Below, in pieces: positions 32,398 to 39,631 of a DNA stretch of 64,000 nucleotides; the stretch's first letter is position 1; every line of letters starts with the position of its first letter. The DNA comes from Sporolactobacillus putidus (GTDB lineage Bacteria; Bacillota; Bacilli; Bacillales; Sporolactobacillaceae), in contig NZ_BMOK01000005.1 of the NCBI RefSeq assembly GCF_014647035.1, positions 1-64,000 of the forward strand, read 5' to 3'. The notes beneath the pieces are model-generated. The model saw only the letters and a list, made by a program, of their open reading frames with translations. It made no database searches and had not been told where the DNA came from. A program made the translations under genes and the position numbers.

Positions 32398-33773
32398 CTC
32401 CCCGCGTGCGGCAGAAACAGGAAGGCGGTGTAATCCAACGCCGGATAAGGCGCCTGCTTTTTTTGGCGGGCGCCATTTGTTTCGTCCTTGCTGTTCTTGC
32501 GGCTTTTGCCGTGCACAGTCTCGCCTCTGATACACTTGACGACCGCCATATGCGTGTCGATTTTAACGCTCTTGTGATTCAGGCGGAAAAAGGCACGCTT
32601 GGTAAAGGAGAAAAAGCGCACTACGCCCTTTTCGGCGCCAATGGCAGGGTGCTTGAATCAACCGTTGCCATGTACCGCAAAGGCGATACTGCAGACCTGC
32701 ACACACTCTCCGGTCCCAATGGTATAAAAAATGACGGGCGAATGCTTACTTTTGTTTCCCCCGTCATGCATAACGGTTCACTCAGCGGCATGCTGCTTGT
32801 GACGGCTGATAAAAAAGACTACAGCACCCCAAATGCAGCATGGCTGGTCATGTCGTCGCTTTTCTTTTTCCTGGCTGCGGGTGCATGTCTGCTGCTTTTC
32901 TTTATCGTCCATCTTCTGAAAAATGACCTTTTCGTTCCGATTGAGCTGCTGCATGGCTCGACCCGGCGTATGCTGCATGGCGATTTGGATACCCGGCTGC
33001 TTTATGATGACGCCGGCGAAATAGGTTCGCTGTGCCATGATTTCGAGGCCATGCGTGATGAACTTTCAGCTGCGTTCCGTCGCGAAAATGACCTGCTCAA
33101 CGCCGACAGGCTGCTTTTCGCCTGTGTATCCCATGATCTGAAAACTCCTCTTGCCGCCATTTCTGGCTATGCGGAAGAAATTCGTGACGGCATCGCCGAC
33201 AGCCCCTCACGCATCAATGAACTTTCCGGCCTGATGCTGAAAAAGGTACGGCTTTTGACGAAGCTTATCGACGATATTCTTGAAGAAACAAAGGCACAGC
33301 TCGGCGAACTGCCCATTGTTTTGGAGGAAATTTACGCGCAGGCTTTTTTTGAAGATGTCTGTGGGGAGCTATCGCTTGACGCGGCGCACTCGGGCGTTGC
33401 TTTCTCCGCTGGTGAAATCCCGGATGTGCTGATCACGATTGATCGCAAACGGATCACACAGGTCATGCAGAATCTTGTATCCAACAGTATCAAATACAGG
33501 CAGCGAGACTGCGTGATAGACATTCATTTTGAGCTGGAAGCCGCTGAGCTTATTGTCTGCGTCAAAGACAATGGCAGCGGTATCGCGGCAAACGACCTTC
33601 CTTTTGTTTTCAACAGATTCTACCGCGGTGACACAGCCCGGACGCAGAATATCCCCGGTTCCGGCCTGGGCCTTTGCATTGCAAAAGATATCGTGGAACG
33701 CCACGGAGGGCGCATTGAGTGCGACAGTGTGCTCGGCAGCGGCACGGACGTGTGTTTTTCACTGCCATTGTAA
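32385..33773 (+). CDS. Sensor histidine kinase
   Basis: A 462-residue two-helix membrane kinase: helix 1 about 25-47, a roughly 110-residue extracytoplasmic sensor, helix 2 about 155-180, HAMP (D-L-F-V-P-I-E-L-L onward), dimerisation and phosphoacceptor domain with V-S-H-D-L-K-T-P-L-A-A-I, and an ATPase with N-S-I-K-Y, D-N-G-S-G-I and G-S-G-L-G-L. The sensor is larger than that of BceS-type intramembrane kinases, so direct ligand sensing outside the cell is possible. GGAGTGGG precedes ATG 32385. Confidence 0.92.
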   Translation: MGKVTPRVRQKQEGGVIQRRIRRLLFLAGAICFVLAVLAAFAVHSLASDTLDDRHMRVDFNALVIQAEKGTLGKGEKAHYALFGANGRVLESTVAMYRKGDTADLHTLSGPNGIKNDGRMLTFVSPVMHNGSLSGMLLVTADKKDYSTPNAAWLVMSSLFFFLAAGACLLLFFIVHLLKNDLFVPIELLHGSTRRMLHGDLDTRLLYDDAGEIGSLCHDFEAMRDELSAAFRRENDLLNADRLLFACVSHDLKTPLAAISGYAEEIRDGIADSPSRINELSGLMLKKVRLLTKLIDDILEETKAQLGELPIVLEEIYAQAFFEDVCGELSLDAAHSGVAFSAGEIPDVLITIDRKRITQVMQNLVSNSIKYRQRDCVIDIHFELEAAELIVCVKDNGSGIAANDLPFVFNRFYRGDTARTQNIPGSGLGLCIAKDIVERHGGRIECDSVLGSGTDVCFSLPL

Positions 33774-33884
33774 GGGTGCATAATGGTCTCGTTACTCCGA
33801 AATGAGCCGCACGCAGCTTTATTTGCACAGTAAATAAGCCTGCTATAATGTAGGCGTATACATATATAGCAGGGGAGTTGGAAC

Positions 33885-34098
33885 GGCCTTTTGCAGCACT
33901 TGATCAGGGAATCAGAAAACAATGGCTTCTGGACATGGCAGTCTGCCCTCACAAGAGAAAACCGTGCAAGCCTTGCACTACATAAAAAAATGCGGATTCA
34001 GAGAGATTGGGTTCAGGGAAAAGATTGCTCAAATGCCTGATGGAGCGTGGCACGATGTCATTTGGATGGAACGCAGAAACCGTGTCATCGGAATATGA
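33885..34098 (+). pseudogene. GNAT acetyltransferase C-terminal relic
   Basis: The plus strand reads L-L-Q-H-L-I-R-E-S-E-N-N-G-F-W-T-W-Q-S-A, E-N-R-A-S-L-A-L-H-K-K, then after a slip in the A run at 33985-33991, C-G-F-R-E-I-G-F-R-E-K-I-A-Q to a TGA at 34096. This matches the last half of phosphinothricin-type acetyltransferases (ENRASxALHxxCGFREVGxREKI). The N-terminal half is absent. Confidence 0.7.
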
Positions 34099-34104
34099 TG
34101 AATA

Positions 34105-34137
34105 AAAATAGGCCGGCATCTTTTGCCGGCTTATTTT
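34105..34137. terminator. Bidirectional terminator
   Basis: AAATAGGCCGGCA and TGCCGGCTTATTT pair around TCTT with T/A tracts on both sides. It ends the minus-strand permease gene and any transcript through the GNAT relic. Confidence 0.85.
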
Positions 34138-35416
34138 AACGGCATAAATTCTTGCTTTCTTTTAACTGCCGTTTTCTCTTCCAGATATAGAGTCCACCAA
34201 CGAGGGATAAGGCAACCGGATATAGTATTGCCCAGCCACTGAAAAATAATAGGATGACGCTGATCATTAATGAAAAGAAGGCCATCAGCCAGCCAATAGT
34301 CAGTGGCTTTAAGATTTTTGCAGCAGCCAGCATGGTCAGTATATAAGAAGTAATAAAGATTACACTAGGTCCTTTTAAAAGGGTCCCCAAATCGGGTCGG
34401 GCAAAACCATATAGAATTAAAACGATACTGAAGATCCCGCCTAAAGCGGCTAAAACTCTTACCGGCGTTTGATGCTCCGGATGCAATGCCGCAAAGAAAG
34501 ATGGAAAGTTTCCCTCTCTTGCCTGAGCATAGACCATCCTTGAAAATCCGGCTATGTTTGCGTGGACACTGCTGAACGTGATAAATAAAGCCAGAGCAGT
34601 TGTCAGTAAAGTCCCGGCAGATCCTAACCCTTTTGAAATAAGAAGACTTAATGATGTGATTCCACTTTTTGACCCATATGAATGGGTCCCTATGGTCACA
34701 TAGGAAATGGAAATGTATAAAACTGAAATGCAAATAGCTCCCAATAATAAGCTGATCGTGATGTCTTTTTCAGGCTTCTTAAATTCCTCTGCCAAGGGCG
34801 TAATCATTTCCCAACCCACGAATGAGAAAAAGATGATGACGGATGTTGAACCTACGGATAACCAGCCATTGGGAACAAATGGAGAAAAGGCGTGGTGATT
34901 GACGTAGGGGATGGCGACCACAACAGCCGTGACTAATAAGCCCAAAATAACACAAATAACTCCAACACCGACCTTGGCTGAAAGTTCAATCCCCTTAACG
35001 TGCAGAAGCAGAGAAATGGCCAGAATCAGGGCTGCAATGCCGACAATTCCCCATATGTTTATCGGCAGAACATCATTTACATAATAGGCGCCTGTTAACG
35101 CAACAATGGGCACACCTACAGGAATGGAACCTAACATAATCCAGCTTAATAATGAACTCGTATTCGAACCAAAAGCCCTTTCAACATATGCTGTAATTCC
35201 CCCGGCACTCGGTATGATTTTTGCCAGATGTGCAATGGTCACAACAATAGGAAAAGCCAACAGAGACATGAGGATCCAGGACAAAATGGAAGCCGGTCCC
35301 GCACGGTTTGCGGTAATGGAAGGCAAAACGAGAATTCCGCACCCGAGAACTGCGCCAACAGTTAACGCCGTGCCCTGAATCCAGGTTATAGACCGTTTTA
35401 ATGAGTGTTCAGCCAA
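34136..35416 (-). CDS. APC-family amino acid exporter, YjeH-like
   Basis: A 426-residue membrane protein with about 12 helices. The start G-T-A-L-T-V-G-A-V-L-G-C-G-I-L-V-L-P and the later E-E-F-K-K-P-E-K-D-I are close to the YjeH group, of which the E. coli member exports methionine and branched-chain amino acids. The divergent Lrp-family regulator supports amino-acid homeostasis. Substrate unproven. Confidence 0.82.
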   Translation of the reverse strand: MAEHSLKRSITWIQGTALTVGAVLGCGILVLPSITANRAGPASILSWILMSLLAFPIVVTIAHLAKIIPSAGGITAYVERAFGSNTSSLLSWIMLGSIPVGVPIVALTGAYYVNDVLPINIWGIVGIAALILAISLLLHVKGIELSAKVGVGVICVILGLLVTAVVVAIPYVNHHAFSPFVPNGWLSVGSTSVIIFFSFVGWEMITPLAEEFKKPEKDITISLLLGAICISVLYISISYVTIGTHSYGSKSGITSLSLLISKGLGSAGTLLTTALALFITFSSVHANIAGFSRMVYAQAREGNFPSFFAALHPEHQTPVRVLAALGGIFSIVLILYGFARPDLGTLLKGPSVIFITSYILTMLAAAKILKPLTIGWLMAFFSLMISVILLFFSGWAILYPVALSLVGGLYIWKRKRQLKESKNLCR

Positions 35417-35568
35417 GATGATCTCCTCTTTGCATCTATGTATTTTAAATCATTTTATATAGTTTAATGAAAGAATGACATGATATAATTAATAAAATAA
35501 ATGACTTAAATAATATAAATTAAGGAAAATGTGAATGATGTCTTTAATGATTAAGGGGGCATCCTTTT

Positions 35569-36027
35569 ATGGATGAAATCGATCTGAATATCCTTTCTCA
35601 ATTACAGGAAAATGCGCGCCTGACCATGATTGAATTAGGCAAAAAAGTAGGGCTGACTTCTCCATCCGTTACTGAACGCGTAAAAAGACTGGAAGAACAA
35701 GGCGTGATCAAAAAATATTATGCGCTGGTTTCCCCGGAAAAGCTGAATAAACAGGTGACTGCATTTGTTTTAATGGAACCGAAGGACTGTAAAAAATACG
35801 CACAGTTCGCTGCTGGCCATCCTGATGTTATCGAGTGCCATCGGATCGCCGGCATGTACAGCTACTTAACGAAAGTCGTGACTGAATCCGTTCACACTTT
35901 GGAAGACTACATTAATGCCTGTTTAAAGTACGGCAAACCCACAACGTTTATTGTTTTATCTTCGCCGGTTGAACAGAAGCCTATTACTCAACTGAAGAGC
36001 ATGCGATTGAATTCCGTAACCCAATAA
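35569..36027 (+). CDS. Lrp/AsnC-family regulator
   Basis: A 152-residue feast/famine regulator: N-terminal winged HTH (I-D-L-N-I-L-S-Q-L-Q-E-N-A-R, then P-S-V-T-E-R-V-K-R-L-E-E-Q-G-V-I) and a C-terminal RAM domain that senses amino acids. GGGGG precedes the ATG. Divergent from the amino-acid exporter, which it most likely activates when an amino acid is in excess. The AT-rich 150-bp gap is long enough for several Lrp sites. Confidence 0.9.
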   Translation: MDEIDLNILSQLQENARLTMIELGKKVGLTSPSVTERVKRLEEQGVIKKYYALVSPEKLNKQVTAFVLMEPKDCKKYAQFAAGHPDVIECHRIAGMYSYLTKVVTESVHTLEDYINACLKYGKPTTFIVLSSPVEQKPITQLKSMRLNSVTQ

Positions 36028-36087
36028 AATCGTCATTTTGTGCTACAATGAAACAAAATTATCGTGTTTGGAAACGGGGGACTTTCT

Positions 36088-37002
36088 ATGCGCATTTTAG
36101 TAGTAGGAGCGGGAGGAATCGGAGGCTATTTTGGAGGCCGTTTAATTGAAAAAGGAGAAGACGTGACTTTTCTCGTCCGTAGCGGGCGAAAGCAGCAGCT
36201 TGAGAAAAACGGCCTGGTTATCCGCAGTGTGAACGGAGATTTTTCCTGTACTCCGAAGCTGATCACAAAAACGGACGCTGCAGCCCCGTTTGATTTAGTC
36301 TTATTTTCAACGAAAGCCTATCATCTGGAGGAAGCCATTAGCGATTTAAAACCATTTGTCGGCGAGAATACGGTTATTTTACCGCTGCTAAATGGCATCG
36401 CCCATCTTTCTCAATTAAATCAGGCATTTGGCGCTGATAAGGTCATTGGCGGTTTATGTTTTATCGAAACCACACTGAATGAAGAGGGAGACGTTGTTCA
36501 AACGAGTTCGGCAGACCGGCTTGTCTTTGGTGAAATCAAGCACACGGATTCGGAACGGATACGTCGGATCACCGATGTATTCAATGGTACAAAAGCAAGC
36601 TTTGTCCTGAGTGATCATATTGAGCAGGATATGTGGCATAAATATTTATTCATTACTGTGATGTCCGGCGTGACCACGCTCATGCGTGCACCGATCGGGC
36701 CTATCCGTGAAAGCGATGGAGGGCGGGGTTTTATCCGGCAGTTGCTGGAAGAAGGAGCCCGGATTATGAATGCCTGTCATGCGCCCATTGACAAAAATAT
36801 TGTTGAAAAGCATATGAAAACGATCGAAGCTATCGGATATGATATGAAATCTTCTATGCAGCGGGATATGGAAAAAGGTTCATTAATCGAAAGGGCGCAC
36901 CTGCAAGGCTATCTGCTGAAGTTAGCGAAAGAATGCGACGTCGATGCACCCTTGTTGAAAGTTGTGGATCAGAATTTAAAAGTGTACGAAAAGATGCTGT
37001 AA
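36088..37002 (+). CDS. 2-dehydropantoate 2-reductase family (PanE/ApbA)
   Basis: This 304-residue NADP-dependent reductase begins M-R-I-L-V-V-G-A-G-G-I-G-G-Y-F-G-G. It has the K-A-Y segment at about residue 72 and the C-terminal helical domain (A-I-G-Y-D-M-K-S-S-M-Q-R-D-M) expected of ketopantoate reductases. Start ATG 36088 follows GGGGGAC. Standing apart from pan genes, it might act on ketopantoate or another 2-keto acid. Confidence 0.85.
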   Translation: MRILVVGAGGIGGYFGGRLIEKGEDVTFLVRSGRKQQLEKNGLVIRSVNGDFSCTPKLITKTDAAAPFDLVLFSTKAYHLEEAISDLKPFVGENTVILPLLNGIAHLSQLNQAFGADKVIGGLCFIETTLNEEGDVVQTSSADRLVFGEIKHTDSERIRRITDVFNGTKASFVLSDHIEQDMWHKYLFITVMSGVTTLMRAPIGPIRESDGGRGFIRQLLEEGARIMNACHAPIDKNIVEKHMKTIEAIGYDMKSSMQRDMEKGSLIERAHLQGYLLKLAKECDVDAPLLKVVDQNLKVYEKML

Positions 37003-37039
37003 GAGGACTCTACGATTTTTACTCACCTGAGCGGGTCCG

Positions 37040-37209
37040 ATTCCGATTGGGTTAAACATATTTTGTTTGCCAAACTGAATCTGACACAGTATACGATCGG
37101 CCCATAGCTGTGAAATGATACGCCGCTCGTGTTCTCGCTCGCTGTACTTGGTATTTATTATATTATTTTCGGCTGGATATTCTATACCAAATGGAATATT
37201 AAAGTGTAA
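37040..37209 (+). pseudogene. ABC-2 type permease C-terminal relic
   Basis: The plus strand encodes S-D-W-V-K-H-I-L-F-A-K-L-N-L-T-Q-Y-T-I-G, two in-frame stops near 37108, then S-L-A-V-L-G-I-Y-Y-I-I-F-G-W-I-F and Y-T-K-W-N-I-K-V followed by TAA at 37207. This looks like the end of an ABC-2 type permease. It joins directly to the truncated XRE gene. Confidence 0.45.
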
Positions 37210-37220
37210 AGAAGTTCATT

Positions 37221-37535
37221 GTGAATAAAGACGAAGCGAATATGGGGCAGCCGTTGAAGGCAGAAGTTGAATACTATGAACGAATCAAGCGTGGCACCTT
37301 TAATCCAATATATAAATTTACAGACATAGGAAAGACACTTATTGCCTATAGAATTTATTTGAATATGCCACAATTCGAATTAGCTAAACGACTTCAGGTA
37401 AGTGAAGCTCAAGTGTCCAGAGATGAAAGAAACGAATACTATGGGGCAACTACAGAAAAAATTGAAAATGTGATGAAGGCTTTGGGTATGAGGGCTACAA
37501 TAAATATCGAAATTGCCAAGGATTTAGGCGCATGA
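37221..37535 (+). CDS. Truncated HigA-like XRE protein
   Basis: A 104-residue protein with an HTH near residues 50-72 (F-E-L-A-K-R-L-Q-V-S-E-A-Q-V-S-R-D-E-R). The preceding E-Y-Y-E-R-I-K-R-G segment is found in about 150-residue HigA-type antitoxins whose N-terminal coiled coil of some 50 residues is missing here. The start is a GTG with a weak AAGAAG. With an ABC relic just upstream and no toxin gene, it is probably the surviving 3-prime part of an antitoxin gene. Confidence 0.55.
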   Translation: MNKDEANMGQPLKAEVEYYERIKRGTFNPIYKFTDIGKTLIAYRIYLNMPQFELAKRLQVSEAQVSRDERNEYYGATTEKIENVMKALGMRATINIEIAKDLGA

Positions 37536-37548
37536 CTATAAAGTTGAT

Positions 37549-37588
37549 CGCTTACGGAGTAATTCTGTAAAGCGTTTATTTTTTTTTT
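37549..37588 (+). terminator. Terminator after the HigA-like gene
   Basis: CGCTTAC (37549-37555) and GTAAAGCG (37567-37574) form the stem, followed by a long T tract (37575-37588). Confidence 0.75.
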
Positions 37589-37654
37589 CGTGATTTCATT
37601 GTTGTATCGTTTTTCTACGCGCCGGATATCCGTGGTTAAAGCTTTCCTCTGCAT

Positions 37655-37713
37655 AGAGTAATTGTAAAAAAGGCTGAACAGATCAGAAAGAAAGTCTGAT
37701 CGTGTTCAGCCTT
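37655..37713 (+). repeat. Hairpin repeat, copy 1
   Basis: AGAGTAATTGTAAAAAAGG, then CTGAACAGATCAGAAAGAAA, then a complementary TCTGATCGTGTTCAGCCTTT. The outer arms AAAGGCTGAAC and GTTCAGCCTTT pair perfectly. It is nearly identical to copies at 42049 and 43149. It can act as a terminator on either strand. Confidence 0.9.
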
Positions 37714-37869
37714 TGCTAAAGGAAAAAACTTTAGAGCCAAAATGTCAGATATTAATTCTTTCGGTCGCGTCACTCGTTATTTTCTAATGGCCGCTCTCAA
37801 CCGTGTCACTAAATGTTCAGAGCTTACTTATATTCGTGTGTGAGCTTTCTTCAAGGGAAAATTAAAGAA

Positions 37870-38157
37870 ATGAAACTCCACAAACATGTAAACCTCAAAG
37901 TGGAATAAATCGCTACGATGATCAAGCCAATGGTGCGTAAGCGGTTGAATTATTTAACGAGATTCTGTCCCTTTATGGTTCATTACACCATATCTTGCCT
38001 TAATCGAAGACTCGTCAAAAAGGCCATGTGCAAATTCAAGCACCTAAGAGGTCGATCACAAATAGCTGAATTATGGCTCAATAGACTGGTCCAAAGAATC
38101 CTCGACTATTTTCCTGATGGGTCCTGGTTAGTATTAAGATCCGTGGTAACTAATTAA
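37870..38157 (+). pseudogene. Group II intron reverse transcriptase/maturase relic
   Basis: The open frame from 37918 encodes L-N-R-R-L-V-K-K-A-M-C-K-F-K-H-L-R-G-R and then A-E-L-W-L-N-R-L-V-Q-R before D-Y-F-P-D-G-S-W and a TAA. The pattern LNRRLVxWAxxKYKxLRxx..WLxxL is the end of the maturase/thumb part of group II intron proteins. No reverse-transcriptase catalytic YADD, no endonuclease domain and no intron domain V are seen nearby, so only a fragment remains. Confidence 0.6.
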
Positions 38158-38218
38158 ATATCGTTTTTTTTAGTGGTGTTCGATATTTGAAAAATATATA
38201 TAGGCAACTTTTTTGCCA

Positions 38219-38536
38219 TTAATTACAATATTTCTCTGACCAAGATCTCATAGCAAATAAAATCGGTTTTAAGGCCAAACCTTTTTCAGTAGGTTCATAT
38301 TTCACCGTAGGCGGCATTGTGGGTAACACTTTTCTATTGACTACGCCATTTTTTTCAAGCATACGTAGGCGTTGTGATAGCGTTCTTGTACTCATCTCTG
38401 GTAAACGCTTATGAATGCTACCATAGCGATTATTGCCAATCGATATTTCCCACAAAATTAAAGGTGTCCATTTGCCACTTAAGATATTGACCACCGGTTC
38501 AATTGGACAATCCAAAATATTTTTATCTATCGCCAT
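38219..38536 (-). CDS. HxlR-family regulator
   Basis: A 105-residue winged helix protein with C-P-I-E-P-V-V-N-I-L-S-G-K-W-T-P-L-I-L-W-E at residues 10-30 and M-S-T-R-T-L-S-Q-R-L-R-M-L-E, the HxlR signature. The single Cys10 is at the position that senses electrophiles or disulfide stress in related regulators. It is divergent from an exporter module, which it probably controls. AT-rich codon use unlike the flanks. Confidence 0.88.
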   Translation of the reverse strand: MAIDKNILDCPIEPVVNILSGKWTPLILWEISIGNNRYGSIHKRLPEMSTRTLSQRLRMLEKNGVVNRKVLPTMPPTVKYEPTEKGLALKPILFAMRSWSEKYCN

Positions 38537-38663
38537 AGCTACCTCCTCAATAAATCCGTTTTTTTTTACTGCTGCTTTACTTTTTTACCCTACTTTAATT
38601 ATGAAATCTAATAGACTAAAATGCAATTAATTTAGAAACAAGCAGGAGAAAAGAGAGGGTACT

Positions 38664-38915
38664 ATGTTATCGAATTATCCAGTTGATCAGCTATTAGGTG
38701 ACCATGAAAAATGTTACTTTGGAGGTTCATTAGAAGCGAGACTACAAAAAATAATTAGCTTACTTAATTTGCCAATTGTCGTGCCTGTACCAAAGGCTAT
38801 TGAACAAGCAAAGAAAATTATCACTACCAATCGGGAATCCATTTCTAAAAGAATAATAGAACAATATCATGAACCAACTTTAAAAGAAAAAATCAAAATT
38901 ATATCAAAGTATTAA
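38664..38915 (+). CDS. Small protein of unknown function, HxlR module
   Basis: An 83-residue soluble, basic protein behind AGAGAGGG. Its start (M-L-S-N-Y-P-V-D-Q-L-L-G-D-H-E) and its Lys-rich helical tail are not from a family I recognise. It could be the C-terminal fragment of a larger enzyme now translated from a new start. It lies 14 bp before the ATPase gene, so it belongs to that transcript. Confidence 0.5.
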   Translation: MLSNYPVDQLLGDHEKCYFGGSLEARLQKIISLLNLPIVVPVPKAIEQAKKIITTNRESISKRIIEQYHEPTLKEKIKIISKY

Positions 38916-38929
38916 ATAACTGGGGTGAC

Positions 38930-39631
38930 GTGACAAAAATGATTAAATTTCAAAATGTAAGTAAAATATACAATCTAGGTGAACAAGAAGTTCTCGCTTT
39001 AAATGACGTCAGCTTTGAAATTGAAGCAGGTAAGGTCACAGTAATTTTAGGCCCGTCTGGATCAGGTAAAAGTACTACTTTAAACCTATTAGGTGGAATG
39101 GATCGAGCTTCTAGAGGAATTGTAGAAATCAATGATACTAACTTAACCGAGTTGAGTGACCATCAACTATCCGAGTATCGAAGGAAAGTTGTCGGCTTCG
39201 TTTTTCAATTCTATAACCTAATTCCTAATCTGACTGCTTTAGAAAACATCGGAATTGCCGCTAACCTTACTAAAAATGATGCTAATTCTGGAAAATATCT
39301 AGAAGCTGTCGACTTAACTAGCCGCAAAAATAATTTTCCCAGTCAGCTCTCAGGTGGAGAAATGCAGCGCGTGGCAATTGCCCGAGCGTTGGCTAAAAAA
39401 CCAAAATTATTATTATGTGATGAGCCAACTGGAGCATTGGACTCGCAAACTGGCCGCAAAATCATTCAGTTACTTAAAGATGCAAGTAACCAAAAAACTT
39501 CGGTAGTTCTAGTCACCCATAATGCTGCGATTGCCCAGATCGCTGACCGGGTCGTTCATTTACACGACGGTAAGATTGCCAAAATCGTTGACAATGCTGC
39601 CCCGATGGATCCGAGGAAGGTGGCTTGGTAA
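38930..39631 (+). CDS. ABC transporter ATPase, MacB/LolD type
   Basis: This 233-residue ATP-binding protein has Walker [10 protein letters not shown]-loop [12 protein letters not shown], signature L-S-G-G-E-M-Q-R, Walker [13 protein letters not shown] and V-T-H-N (His kept). The start is GTG 38930 after GGGG, or ATG 38939. Its stop overlaps the permease start (TAATG). Wording and AT-rich DNA are like lactic acid bacteria, differing from the GC-rich FtsX module at 28-34 kb. Confidence 0.92.
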   Translation: MTKMIKFQNVSKIYNLGEQEVLALNDVSFEIEAGKVTVILGPSGSGKSTTLNLLGGMDRASRGIVEINDTNLTELSDHQLSEYRRKVVGFVFQFYNLIPNLTALENIGIAANLTKNDANSGKYLEAVDLTSRKNNFPSQLSGGEMQRVAIARALAKKPKLLLCDEPTGALDSQTGRKIIQLLKDASNQKTSVVLVTHNAAIAQIADRVVHLHDGKIAKIVDNAAPMDPRKVAW

